Shown one piece after another: positions 1 to 10,596 of a DNA stretch of 41,255 bases. A program made the translations under genes and the position numbers. A model generated the notes under the pieces. That model did no database searches. It was not told the DNA's origin and saw only the letters and a program-made list of their open reading frames with translations. The stretch's first letter is position 1; each line of letters begins with the position of its first letter. Origin of the DNA: Isohypsibius dastychi (Eukaryota > Tardigrada > Eutardigrada > Parachela > Isohypsibiidae); contig JAQIWT010000066.1 of NCBI GenBank assembly GCA_034696485.1, forward strand, positions 1 through 41,255. The letters are read 5' to 3'.

Positions 1-957
1 ATCCATATTTTAGCTTAGATCGAAAAACCAGATAGATCGAATCGCTTTTTTGAAAATAGATATAGATCGCGGAAATAAATCGTTTTTAAAAAACCAGATA
101 GATCTTAACTTAGATCAGCCTGATTTGAGATAGATGGCAACCTCTGGCATGGACTAAATTATTTGCGATCTGCTGGAGAAAGATTGGGAGCAAATGTAAA
201 TTTTACGATCCTTGTACAAATCCAAGGTATTGCACAAAACGTGACAATACTGAGCGAGTCTTATGAATCAACAGCTGTATTTCATTTCACGTTTTTCTGC
301 CGAAAGAAGAAAATGATAATCTTAGCCAGTTTCAACTGAGAATGCCAAGAGAAAAACAGAGAGCTTCCATTACATCAGATATTCTCTCGTATGAACTCAT
401 TTTGAGAACAAACACAAATTCAACGCAGTCTGGGAGCTGGATTCCAGCTAAAAGTTCAACCCAGATTAGGTTCTGAAACAGAAACGGCTGCAAGTCTGGA
501 GATTATTCGTGTTGAACGTGTCATCGAGATTCCTTGAACGTATCTGTCCTGAATTGATCCATTTCCGAACCTGTCCATGGAAATTTTCAACTGAAAACTC
601 AGTGACTCAGCCATAATAATTGTCATCGAGTTGTTCAAGATAAAATGGTTTGGCATTGGCTAAAATCAATCCATTAGAAAATGAACAGCTCAAACATTTT
701 GGCGTGCAGCGTTCTTGGAACATTGCAGATTTTATCAAGATGGAGCTTTTAGTTCCTGGAACCGTTTTTGATCAAGCTCGGGTGTTGATTGGCATCAAAC
801 TGAAAACCTTGAGATAAGCACGTAAAAAGTTCTCCATTTTGATGAAACAACTTTTAGTCGAAATCCGACGAGAGAGGAGAAAGATTCAGCTCCCCTTCTT
901 TCTGGAGTGTTGAAAAACCGAGAGTGAGACGCATGAATAAAACAAGTACGGTACGCG
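1..957. other. non-coding stretch, no gene seen
   Basis: AT-rich sequence with short internal repetition near the left edge: the words 'aaaaaccagatagatc' and 'agatcg' recur between 20 and 130. No frame gives a convincing exon, signal peptide or known domain. It may be intergenic or intronic sequence of a gene lying to the left. Confidence 0.5.
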
Positions 958-1030
958 ATGCTTGGCCGATCCTACTCGATATTAGGCAAAAGCGATGAGG
1001 CGGAGCGTAAGCCTTCTGGCCCAATAAGGG

Positions 1031-1137
1031 AGCGTAAATCTGTAGGAGTAGGAGTAGCTGTAGGAGTAGGAGTAGGTCAAAAGACCCTACCCCTCAAATC
1101 CCCCCTCCACCTCCACACACAATGCGCCCCCCCCCCC
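1031..1137. repeat. TAGGAG hexamer array and C-rich low-complexity tract
   Basis: A GTAGGA/TAGGAG hexamer is repeated about seven times near 1040-1075. It is followed by a strongly C-rich strand that ends in an 11-base C homopolymer (1127-1137). Any open frame here is a product of the low complexity and is not called a gene. Confidence 0.8.
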
Positions 1138-1217
1138 ACCCACATTAACACTCAATCCCCTTCAACCCCTTCGGAGAACCAACCCCCACCCCTCGTTTCA
1201 CACTTCCCCCCACTTTG

Positions 1218-1325
1218 GCAGCTGTTTATCCACGGATAAAAAAGCCCTCATCCATGGATAACGCATGGATAAATTCATGACTATCCACTGGATGGAATCA
1301 TGGATTATCCAATCCATCCATTCCC
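1218..1325. repeat. cluster of short inverted TATCCA/TGGATA words
   Basis: About ten copies of ATCCA or its complement TGGAT are packed into roughly 100 bases, many as adjacent inverted pairs, so the segment can fold into several short hairpins. It lies immediately left of the dispersed repeat copy at 1378-1500 and may be part of the same element. Confidence 0.6.
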
Positions 1326-1377
1326 TACATATGTGGTCAGAGTTGTCTTTCTGACAAAGGTTGTTTGTGGTGCCCAT

Positions 1378-1500
1378 GCCCAATGGCCGGCATTGTATGG
1401 TGCTCACTCTAGATCTGAGTTGTGTGGTATGTGTTGTATGAGTGGTGTGGTCTGGTATGAGTGGGATTGTTTCATTTTGGCCCGTAGAGGCCGCCATACT
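1378..1500. repeat. dispersed repeat, left copy
   Basis: The copy begins with 'ggccggcattg' and ends with 'ttgtttcattttggcccgta' followed by G(A/G)GGCCGCCATA-like sequence. A second copy in the same orientation lies at 8078-8193, with nearly identical ends and a diverged ATGAGTGGT-rich centre. The two copies bracket the HECT/transposase cassette. Whether they are the element's own ends or independent insertions cannot be decided here. Confidence 0.65.
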
Positions 1501-2460
1501 GATATGTTGCTAATTAAAATTACCTTCAACAGGAATTCAGTCAAGATCGGTGATTCCAAACATGCCCAGAAGTTGATCAAATACAGGTAAGTTTTAGGTT
1601 TATCTCACTAGCTATTCTTCGTTGGAATATTCTTGGTACGTATTACCGCATCGTGAGTTGGCTTCGTGGTAAATATTCCTGAGTAAGGGAACCGCAAATC
1701 AATTTGTTCAGTAGTACGACCTTGTATAGATCGGAAGACGTTGCCCAAGCATCCAACATGTTCAGAACTTTGCTCAAATGCAAACCATAGCTCAGACGCG
1801 ACGCTTTGTGCCAGAGGACTTTTTTTCACAGAGTACATCAAAAACGATGAACACCAGTTAGAAAGCGGAATAATAATCATTAACTGAAGCGTTCGGAAAA
1901 CGATTCGCAACACTCGAATAACAATGAGCATACGAACAAAAAAAATGCAATAAACAATCAGAGAATTTTAAAAACAAAAACACAACGTGGAGACATGATA
2001 TATTCTACTCGGATGTTTCTCAAAAAAAACGAATTGACTCTGAAGCGGTGCTTCCATTGTATCTGCTCGATGCGTTCTATACCAGGCCAGTACTGTATTT
2101 CTACGAACACACGAGCTACACTCATATTGCTTATTACGAACCGTAACATACAACACCAAACCTGTAAATTTTTGACTTCTACTGCACTCACCCACGCAAT
2201 ACACAATTGCTTGACCCAAACCAGTTGACTCAAAACTGACAACTCACTAAGAGCGATGAGATCTCGCCCGAACCACTTTCGGAGGAGTCTGGCTAACTAT
2301 TTTCGAAATTAATTTTTCAAAAAGCATTCGAAGACTGGTTTCAGGCTGATCATGTTCTAGCAATTTTTTCCTATTGTTTGCCACTTCTGCAGTGAACAGT
2401 CTGCAAACTAAACTAGTGTGTTCGAGAAATACCGTACTGAGTCTCTGTGAACGGTAATGT
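1501..2460. other. non-coding stretch downstream of the HECT-like gene
   Basis: No convincing gene. A short stretch at 1544-1588 is bounded by a good acceptor (ttcaacag) and a good donor (gtaagt) and is open in one frame for about 15 codons. It has no neighbouring exon or recognisable domain. The remainder probably contains the 3' untranslated region of the minus-strand HECT-like gene and the left end of the mobile element. Confidence 0.4.
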
Positions 2461-5400
2461 TCACTGATATCCAAAGTGTTGCTCATCCGTGCAACAATAC
2501 TCCAAGGCCGCATGAAACTGCTCCTCTGAGGCGTAACGCTCGTCAAGCTCAAGTCGCTCGAAACACGTGGCAGCGAAAGGAATCCTGGGAACCTCACTAC
2601 GGCAGGCAGGTGGAAAAATGACCTTGATTTTTACTGCTGCCGGTATGAATTCAGCTCCAGTTACAAAACGAAGGATATTCCCCAGTTTCTTGACAGAGCA
2701 GTTCACCAAGAATGTCTGGAACCAGGTCCAAACTTCAAGTTTCTTTTCATCCAGATTCGCCACCGACCGCAGATCCACTTGGTCCATAAAATGACTTGCT
2801 GTTTGGATAGTACGGTACAGGTGTTTCTCGATTTCGGCCCACTTTCCACTATTCTGTATCTCCTGTCAAAATGAACCATCGTTTAACACATCTTAACTGT
2901 GAGAAAAAGCATCATCTTTGCCGACACATACAAACAAAATCCCGGCCTGATCGAAACCATCACGAATCAAATTCCAGTTCACTAAACGGCTGCCGATGAG
3001 CTCATCATCAACCACAAGCGCAACGAGTTCAGATCGTGACAAATTTTTGAAACGGTTATCTAAAATATCAGAATTTCAGATGACGAGTAACGTTACAAGG
3101 AGTGTTCTTACATCCACAAAGTCCCGCATTGTTACCCAACTGCGCACAGCTTCAATTTCCAAATTACTAGTCTACTCGGGCGCGTTGATAATTTCGAGAA
3201 CAAACTGGCCAACCACCGGTGAGACTTGTTTGATTATGTTCCGCTCGTAACTCATCTTCAACCAACTCCGGAATACAAATTTTGGCAGCCACAGAGGCCA
3301 TGCTTGACCTTGAATAAACCCATACAAAACAACTTTCCCGAATGTTGTAAGGAACAGCTTGGCTTCATTTGACAGAGCAGGGGATGCTGCAACTAGAAAG
3401 CTACCACTTCCGGAAAATGCGGCACCACCGAAGTCACAGTGCTCATAACTGGCGAATGCTTGGAAAATTCGATGCATGCCTTCCCGAAAAGGTCCACCTT
3501 GATCAATGGCCCTGTAAGTGAGACTCGGTCAAATAGCGCTCTTGTTCAGAAGATCAAACAGATTATTAAACGACAACCTGTGATCATCATGAGATAAGCC
3601 TCCCCCCCCCCCCAACACACGGGAGCATGTGAGGTTTACAGCATTTCAAGTCTTTTCAAGTTTTGCACTTACTCATCGATTTCGAAAGCTGGTTCTTGAA
3701 ATAAAACAGCAAGATCCGGATTTTGTCCAAACCATCTGATGACGTCCGTAACAATGGTTTCCTGATTCAAAGTCAATGGAGGGCTAACTTCAACCACGGC
3801 CGCTGTTAACCCGATTCGAGCTCGAATATTATCCAGAATATGGCGCTTGGCAGTCTCACCGATGTCGGCGGTGCTGGTCTGACATACGGAGTGATCGATG
3901 GCCGGAGAATCGCCAGTTGATCGGATCTGAAGAGCTCGGCCACTTGAAGAAGATGTCCGAGTTGGCCGAGTCGGAGCCAACCTGTTTCCATCTGAGCAAA
4001 ATAATTGCTTTAACAAAAGTGATGATACGAAACAGTTTCATGTCGGAAATGTTTCTACAAACTTCTGCTTACCATCGCTGTCAGAATCTTCCGAAATCCA
4101 AGCGCTAGACGGCTGATTGGGGCGTCCAACAACGTAGACTGGACTCGTGTCAGTGGAGGTTGGTCTCTGATTCTCGACAAGAGAAAGCCGTATTGCTTCC
4201 AACATATCTTGGTCTGAAATTAACAAGTTAGCGAATCTGCGTTACAGCAACAATCTCATGCTTACCATCTTCGCTATCACTCTCATCTGAGAACTGCAAA
4301 CCAGTAGTACTCACAGGGCGAGTTACCCGAGGAGCAACGCCACTTGATCCCGCCTCATTCTCTAGCGTTCTCATTGTCTCTTCATAGTCGTCCGCTATCA
4401 CATCATCGCCATCTTCTGGATCTAGAATATCGAAGCGTGCCGGTGCGAGAAACAGACGCTTCATTGTAGAGCCAGTGTTCGCAATTGGGGGTAGCGCGTT
4501 CCTGCAATACATAATAGCAATCATTTTTTTGACCCGAAACAAGCAGTTGTAGTAGTTCGCAATTCGGTCTTACCAGCTCAGTGCTTCTAAGTCCCATGAT
4601 TCTTTGCCTGGTGGCAACGATATTGAGTAGAGCTCTGACTTTTGTGACCCGGGACGATGCAGAACTTTCCAAGGTCCATTCAGCAAAGGAAAGGCCTGAC
4701 AAATGACCAAGTCACAACTTTCTGCCGTGGGGGCCGCAAAAGTCAAAACTTTTATCAGGTTCAGTCTGGTCATCGTTGCGAAATCAGACCTGAATTCGAA
4801 ACGCATGGTAACACGGAGGATACTCAACTGACCGGTATGATTCATTGCAGAAAATCATTTAAACGAATCACACTCACATTCTGAATCTCTCCATCGGGAT
4901 GCGGTTTCCTTCAACTTTTCGCATCATAAAAACTTGAAGTTGCACGGTTACATTGATGGTTCCGATAAGGCCAGGAGACGCAAGTTTCGTGGTGCGGATA
5001 CATCCTCGCCGTGCTCGTGACACATTTTGGGGAGTTGGAGTCACCTGATGCTTATTGGCGACGTAAGGCAGGCGCGAAAATGGTGTCGGAGTCAGAGGTG
5101 CCGCTTGAGGCCGGCGCAGTCCGAGTGAGCGATCCTGGGCGTTGTATGGTTGGAACCGACTCACAATGTTAGCAAGACTGGAATTTGTGGGTCCTGGTGC
5201 AACATATCCGAAAGACGGACTTGAACTCAGCTGCATGCGATTCTAGAAAAAAAAGTACACTCGTGGTTGCCGCAATTGAGTTTGCCAAAACTGACCACTA
5301 GCCTCATAATGCAAACTAGACGAATTCATTAGTCATGCGTTTCTTACCCCATTAGATTCGGTAGCAATTGGTGGAACGTCAACGGTTGAGACTGTGCGAT

Positions 5401-5533
5401 GAAAACTGTAGGGATGATCACAAAAGTTGCAAACGTACACCGCGTACGGATCATCTGGAGTTGCGCGTTTTGGTACAAAATATCTGCAGCTACACTGAAG
5501 ACAAGATAAATTAGCTGGCTCCGGTAGAGACAT
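2461..5533 (-). pseudogene. HECT-type E3 ubiquitin ligase-like gene of a mobile element, apparently disrupted
   Basis: Minus-strand gene with exons at 5348-5533, 4878-5242, 4574-4822, 4266-4501, 4073-4213, 3673-3991, 3112-3511, 2932-3059 and 2461-2862. The ATG at 5531-5533 is the first Met after an upstream in-frame stop. The N-terminus (about residues 10-43) has paired CxxC groups resembling a zinc ribbon. Next come a Ser/Pro-rich region, acidic SDES/SEDSDSD linkers, and a ubiquitin-interacting-like motif (QDMLEAIRLSL, near residue 350). A HECT domain follows: the 'DQGGPFRE' motif of the N-lobe, 'ILRFVTGAE', and the C-lobe 'TCFERLEL', whose Cys is the expected thioester residue. Seven of the eight splice joins keep phase. 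Two defects are visible: an in-frame TAG (3172-3174) in the seventh exon, and a phase mismatch between 3112-3511 and 2932-3059. An E3 acting from a transposon is inferred from the divergent transposase next door. Missed exons or strain polymorphism could explain the breaks. Confidence 0.75.
3602..3613. repeat. C12 homopolymer inside a HECT-gene intron
   Basis: A 12-base C run within the intron 3512-3672 of the HECT-like gene. It is one of about eleven such tracts in the window. Confidence 0.9.
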
Positions 5534-5843
5534 TTTTTGAAATCCGTAGGTGATATTCGGTCCGGTAGTTTGATAAATTTAAACAGTCTCCGATCTGTCG
5601 GGTAAATCGCACGAAAAACAACAAAACTCCACTGGTGAAATACGGAACTTTCTTTGTGTGAAAAGGAGGAAAGTCGATAGAGTCGCATTCTGGCACCAGT
5701 TCAGATTGAGGGCCGACCAGACTTTGCGGACATGAAAGGCGGCCGCTGATAACACTCTGCTGTGCACCACTTTTTGGCACTCAGATCGATTTTGTCCATC
5801 TGTCTCACATGATTCCAGCTTCGTACTTGACTAAAACGCTAAA
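5534..5843. promoter_or_regulatory. 310-bp divergent intergenic region between HECT-like and transposase genes
   Basis: The start codons of the two genes face away from each other across this segment (HECT-like ATG at 5531-5533 on minus, transposase ATG at 5844-5846 on plus). Both promoters must lie here or overlap it, which would allow joint regulation. No clear TATA box was identified, so the call rests on gene arrangement alone. Confidence 0.5.
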
Positions 5844-7580
5844 ATGGCGGATTTTCAAAATTTCGTTGATTTTGCTGACGATATCTTGCAGCGATCTGTG
5901 TGGTTAAGAAACACTAATTCGGGAGATATAGTGGGAATCGAAGCAGCTAGTATGCAGGTAGACATGTTAAACAGGTAAGCGATTGTGGCTAAATGTGTGA
6001 TGCCGTAAGCAATGTAATTCTGAAACCGTTGCCAATATTTGCAGAATGTGCATTGACTTGATCCAGAATGGACCGAACGGCGAGGATACGCGCCTGCAAA
6101 ACACTATACTGCGTATCGAGGCGGAGCACGCGCAGCTGCAGGATATTTTGGAATTTGAAGTACAACCGCTGCCCTCTCAGTTCGCTGTCAAGATTTCATA
6201 CACTGGACGGCGTCCAAAAATTATCTTGGATCCAGAAGATCTGCTCATGCTACGAATGGAGAAATTCACCATTCCAGAAATCAGCAGACTTATTGGGGTC
6301 AGTGAACGTACTGTTAAACGACGTTGCCAAGAAGCTGGAATTGCTGACCAGGTGAGAAAAGTGTTTTGTGCTCAACAGACGGGAACGTATTCGTATTAGA
6401 ATGACGTATGCATAACGTTAATTAGGTCAACATAAGTTTCAATTTTTTTCAACAGGTTGTATACTTTGATATAAGAGATGAGGAACTTGATACAAGAGTG
6501 CGAGATATTGTTGCCAATTTTCCTTCAATGGGATACCGAATGATCTGGGATCAGCTCAGTAGCGATGGTGTCATGGTACACCGAGAGAGAGTACGCAGCG
6601 CGGTCCATAAAGTTGATCCACTTGGCATCAATCAGCGGTTCTCCGCCCTTATACCCAGACGCCAGTACAACGTTAGAGGACCGAATGCATTGTGGCATAT
6701 TGATGGGAATCATAAGCTCATCAGGTATAAGTTGCACTGAAGCTTTCGATCCAAGTGCAGTGAGCATCGCAGTCTTACAGGTGGGGGTTTGTGATTCATG
6801 GAGGAATCGACGGCTACACGCGCATGATTGTTTTTCTGAGATGCAGTACCAACAACCGCGCTGAAACGGTCCTTGAGGGATTCAAGTGTGCCATTGAGCA
6901 ATTTGGATGTCCTGCTCGTGTAAGGTTATTACTGTTTACACTTACCTGTATACTCATGAAATGAGAGTCAAGGGTATATTTGCAGAACCGATCATGGAGG
7001 CGAAAATATAGGCGTTGGAAGGTTGATGTTTGACATTATGGGAGAACTTTCGCGACCGTTTATAACAGGCCCGAGCACGCATAATCAACGAATTGAGCGT
7101 CTTTGGAAAGATCTGAACCGGGTGGTCAACAAACTGTTCCGTAGTATCTTCTTGGCCCTGGAAAATGAGTCGCTTCTGAATGTGTCAGACCCGCTTCAGC
7201 TTTTAGCACTGCAATATGTTTTCATCCAAAGAATACAGCGCAATCTGGACACGTTGACAACTACCTGGAATTCCCACAAACTCTCGACAGAGGGAATGGA
7301 AACACCGCGCCAGTTGTGGATTCTGGGAGCCAGCGCAGGAGGTGTTTCCGGGATAGGACCTATGCACATGGATCCGGCTGTTGATGAGTTTCACGGCATC
7401 GACCCAGAAGGACCTTTGCCCGCCCAAGAGATTGAAGCAGTGGAACTAAATGATATTCACCCTTTTTATCAAGCTGAATTAGAGATTCTACATCGAGAGG
7501 TAGATCCTGATATCGATGATAATAACTATGGAATTGACGTTTTTTTGTCCGCCAAAGCTGCATTAAACTTGGATAGTTGA
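5844..7580 (+). CDS. integrase-type DDE transposase (481 aa, five exons)
   Basis: Exons 5844-5974, 6045-6351, 6456-6724, 6781-6924 and 6986-7580 join in frame with no stop. The fourth donor (AG|gttatt) is weak, but it is the one that keeps phase and rebuilds a conserved motif. Residues about 105-140 form a helix-turn-helix ('IPEISRLIGVSERTVKRRC'). The catalytic core follows: Asp229 in 'WHIDGNHK', Asp286 in 'RTDHGGEN' and Glu321 in 'STHNQRIERLW', with 34 residues between the second Asp and the Glu. This is the RNase-H-like rve fold of eukaryotic transposases that resemble bacterial IS3/retroviral integrases. The product should cut and join element ends in the nucleus. The neighbouring HECT-like gene fits a two-gene DNA transposon. 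The intact frame suggests recent or still active transposition. The exact superfamily (IS3EU, Ginger or other) is not certain. Confidence 0.85.
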
Positions 7581-7940
7581 AACTGGCCTGATTGATGTCA
7601 TGGCTTAAGCCCACTGGAAAATTTACTTCGGTTATCGTTAGCTCTCATAATGCTTTGTTTGCTACAAATGATGAAGCGTTGGCAGAAGTGTATATTCATA
7701 TGCAGGACTTCGCGAGGTTTCTCATCTACAAATTAATTCACGGTGTGGTTTTCACGTCATGAAGCAATGTGACCCTACCAGTATAGATCATATTCAACCA
7801 GACAACAACGATCATTTTCGGTAAAAAAAATCCGCTTCCAAAGTTTACCAGTGTGCCGCACTGGTATATGCCACACCAATATACGTCAAAAGTTGAAATT
7901 TGTACATACATCACTTCGCTCACATAGTTTTAACTGTTTA
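7581..7940. other. non-coding, 3' end of the transposase gene and likely right end of the element
   Basis: No coding exon seen. This should hold the 3' untranslated region and the right terminus of the transposon. A matching terminal inverted repeat with the 1500-2460 region was looked for by eye and not found. Confidence 0.4.
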
Positions 7941-7948
7941 AATCGAGA

Positions 7949-8034
7949 GGTATGAGTGATATGAGTGGTATGAGCGGTATGAGTGGTATGAGTGGTATGA
8001 GTGGTATGAGTGGTATGGGTGGTATGGGTGATGT
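7949..8034. repeat. 9-bp minisatellite (ATGAGTGGT)n
   Basis: About ten near-perfect tandem copies of ATGAGTGGT with occasional substitutions (ATGAGCGGT, ATGGGTGGT). Shorter traces of the same unit occur in the dispersed repeat at 1430-1465, which links the array to that repeat family. Confidence 0.9.
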
Positions 8035-8077
8035 TTGTTGTGTGCTGTCGTGACATTATTTCGAAGTCGTGAGCATA

Positions 8078-8193
8078 GTGGCCGGCATTGCATTGTTCGT
8101 CGTGTTGGTCTGGAGTGTGTTGTATGTGCTGCACTAGTGGTATGTCTGATGTCAGTTGTATTGTTTCATTTTGGCCCGTAGGGGCCGCCATAG
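8078..8193. repeat. dispersed repeat, right copy
   Basis: Same orientation and same ends as the copy at 1378-1500 ('ggccggcattg' ... 'ttgtttcattttggcccgta' plus a GGCCGCCATA terminus). It lies between the transposase gene and the truncated receptor gene. Confidence 0.65.
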
Positions 8194-8348
8194 ATTTGGT
8201 ATTCCCGTTTTGTTTAAACCTAAGTTCGATCTCACCGATAGCAAATCTGAACCCGGTCAAACTACCAATGGCTGGTAACAACATTCAAATTGAAATTCTC
8301 AGCTTTCAAGCGCAATGCTTTATATCTGCATGATTTGTTCTCACTTAC

Positions 8349-10596
8349 CAGTAAAATTCTTTCGGAACTGGTGGGAGTGCAGTGAAACATGACTGAAATG
8401 TCGACATGAGTTCTTGAGGTTAGGCTACCATAACCTGACCGAAATGCACTCTGACCTCTGCTGAAGCTGGCCGCTTCCTTGAGTGCGTCACTGTAGGTGG
8501 TTTGATTCAATCCAGAATCAATTTTGACCGCGATATACTGAACTCTCCTCCAATGTTTCTTGATCGCAACCAAAAGGCTGCGGAATGTTTCTCGATAGCG
8601 CCCGAATCCGAAAACACCCGTTACCTCGTCATTTATGATAGCCAAGCGGGTCCAGCCGTATCGGTCGAGAATTGCCATTGTCGCATCGGCCATGACTGAG
8701 CTAGAGGCAACTGCCATGTTAAGAACGTTGGAATATCTGCTCATGTCACTGAATGCTGCGTCGCCACTCGTGCTGCAATACACTTGCTGCCATCAAACGA
8801 AAATGTATCATGTGTTTTTTTCTTCGTTTTACCTGACCGGCGCGAAGAAGTCGAGTTCTGAAAAAAGAGAACGTGCAACATTTCAAGTTTGCTCTCAAGA
8901 AGATCTCGACTCGAAAAGATGTACTCGCACAAATGGACTACCCCCCCCCCCGCAAAGGTTGAAGGCCTATAAAACATTCCGCTTTCCTGGAGCTTTTGTT
9001 TCACCCAGAAAAACCTGGTCAATACCTTTTCCTTGTTCCTGTTTCGGGGTCGACGACGTTATTTTCGGAAAGTGGTTTGGAAGTGATGATGTACTTCTGA
9101 ATAATCGCTGTGTGTTTGATATACTACGTCAAATACCTATACGTTCATGACGCGGTACAATACCGTGAAGAAATCTTCAATCTATTCGACAAAATTTATT
9201 TTATTTTACTTGAAATTCACCGTTTTATTATGTACGGGGATGATGGATTTATTTAAATCCTTTTTCTGCGTTAGCTTTCATAATTCCAGAGCAATGATGA
9301 AATTCCAGTACGGCTCAACATGGTGTAACCCCGGTGCTAACCTGAAGATTATTCATAAGCTCTCACAGACAGAAACCATGCATTGCCGCTTCTGGTGAGA
9401 GTATAGAAGATGAGCGCAAATTGTGCACTGACTTAAGACTGTCGAGTTAATTAGCAACCATAAAACGGTATTTTGTTGTCTCTCAAAGTACCAAATTGAA
9501 ACTGCACGTGAACGTGATGAAGCCATTTGCTGATTTTGTCAGAATTTTTCATTCTATCCGTCTGCCAAAACCCGACTCATAACATGTTGTGTCCTGCTAC
9601 GGCGTGTGATTCGGGGTTGGAAATCATCCATTTTAAAAGATACGAGGGTATCCCGGAGTATCACATACTTTTATCTCGTATCATCCATCATCCATTGATA
9701 ACATAACCAATCTGTTGTGTCTGATACTTGTCTGAGCTGTAGGCTACCCCAGAAAACCACAGGGTGTTCGTGATAAGTTTCCGTGAAATCAGGTGTCTCC
9801 GGACACGCTGCAAACGGACCGGGTACAATTTTCCTGTACGTCTCCGCCAATATTTATCGTACACCCCCTCATATAGAAGAGCATGTTGAGTCCATGAGGG
9901 GTGTACGATAAATATTGGCGGAGACGTAGTCTTCAAGGACCTCCAACCCATCGACGTTGCGTGGGTTGCCCTCCCCCCCCCCGCCTCTTGAAAGTGTGGT
10001 GGGAAATTTGAAGCATAAACGTTGAAAATGTCACGTAACATTTTCATGTACATTTCATAGTTACGGTATTTGGGTTAGAACTCTGGCTAAATAGTAGGGC
10101 TAAAGCAAGGCCCATTACGAGCCATTTCAAGTGAATGACAATCGAATCAAAGCCCTAGAAGCTACAAATTCAAAACCAACCTCTCGCATGATCAGCAACA
10201 AACCGAAAAGTATCCCCGCAGGCTGAAATTTGACAACCTCTGGTTAAACTAGTGTTGGAAGACGGACTTTGAAGTCAGCTTACTTGGAACATAAACCATG
10301 GTTAGTGCACCATCAACACGCAACAAACCCTCTCCATACAACCGCCCAAGATCAGAATAGATCTGCTGTTCATCTTCTGGTCCGCAAGTTTGAATATTCT
10401 CATTATTTAATGCCGTCCAAGTATAGTTGGCCATAACATTTGGAAGCTCCACTTGCATGTCAGTGAATGCCACCATCATCGCCGGATACAGCTGCGGAAA
10501 GGATGATATGACCCCCCTCCCGTTCATAATCGAAACAAAGTTGAGCCGACATTCAACAAGACGATACAAAATGGACAGCAAAAGTAAGGGATGCAT
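8349..10596 (-). pseudogene. receptor guanylate cyclase-like gene, extracellular ANF-receptor domain only (truncated)
   Basis: Minus-strand exons: 10284-10596 (start ATG, signal peptide 'MHPLLLLSILYRLVEC', then the opening of a type-1 periplasmic-binding-fold ligand domain), 10181-10222 (encodes 'CGDTFRFVADHAR') and 8349-8786 (begins 'CSTSGDAAFSDMSRY', continues 'ILDRYGWTRLAIINDE'). This is the order expected for the ectodomain of natriuretic-peptide-receptor-type guanylate cyclases. One very short exon must be missing between the last two, because the phases differ and the usual WxxP segment was not located. The reading frame ends with 'SERILL' at a good donor. No transmembrane, kinase-homology or cyclase domain follows; the minisatellite and dispersed repeat begin instead. 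It could be a fragment cut off by repeat insertion, or a secreted ligand-binding remnant. Confidence 0.65.
9837..9928. repeat. 35-bp inverted repeat (hairpin) with 21-base loop
   Basis: Left arm about 9837-9872 ('tacgtctccgccaatattta' at its start) pairs with right arm 9894-9928, with one unpaired base in a C/G run. A second small hairpin (caaccca/tgggttg, about 9944-9968) and a C10 run (9973-9982) lie next to it. It sits in the long intron of the truncated receptor gene and resembles a small foldback element. Confidence 0.8.

Noticed and set aside
1198-1497. Long His/Thr repeat frames on the minus strand here and at 7886-8284
   Set aside because: They are translations of the ATGAGTGGT minisatellite and dispersed repeat, not genes.
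1544-1588. Isolated exon-like stretch with good acceptor and donor encoding 'NSVKIGDSKHAQKLIKY'
   Set aside because: No flanking exon, start or domain; the splice-like ends could be chance.
9688-10053. 121-codon minus-strand open frame
   Set aside because: It runs through the 9837-9928 hairpin and has no domain or splice support; it is intron sequence.
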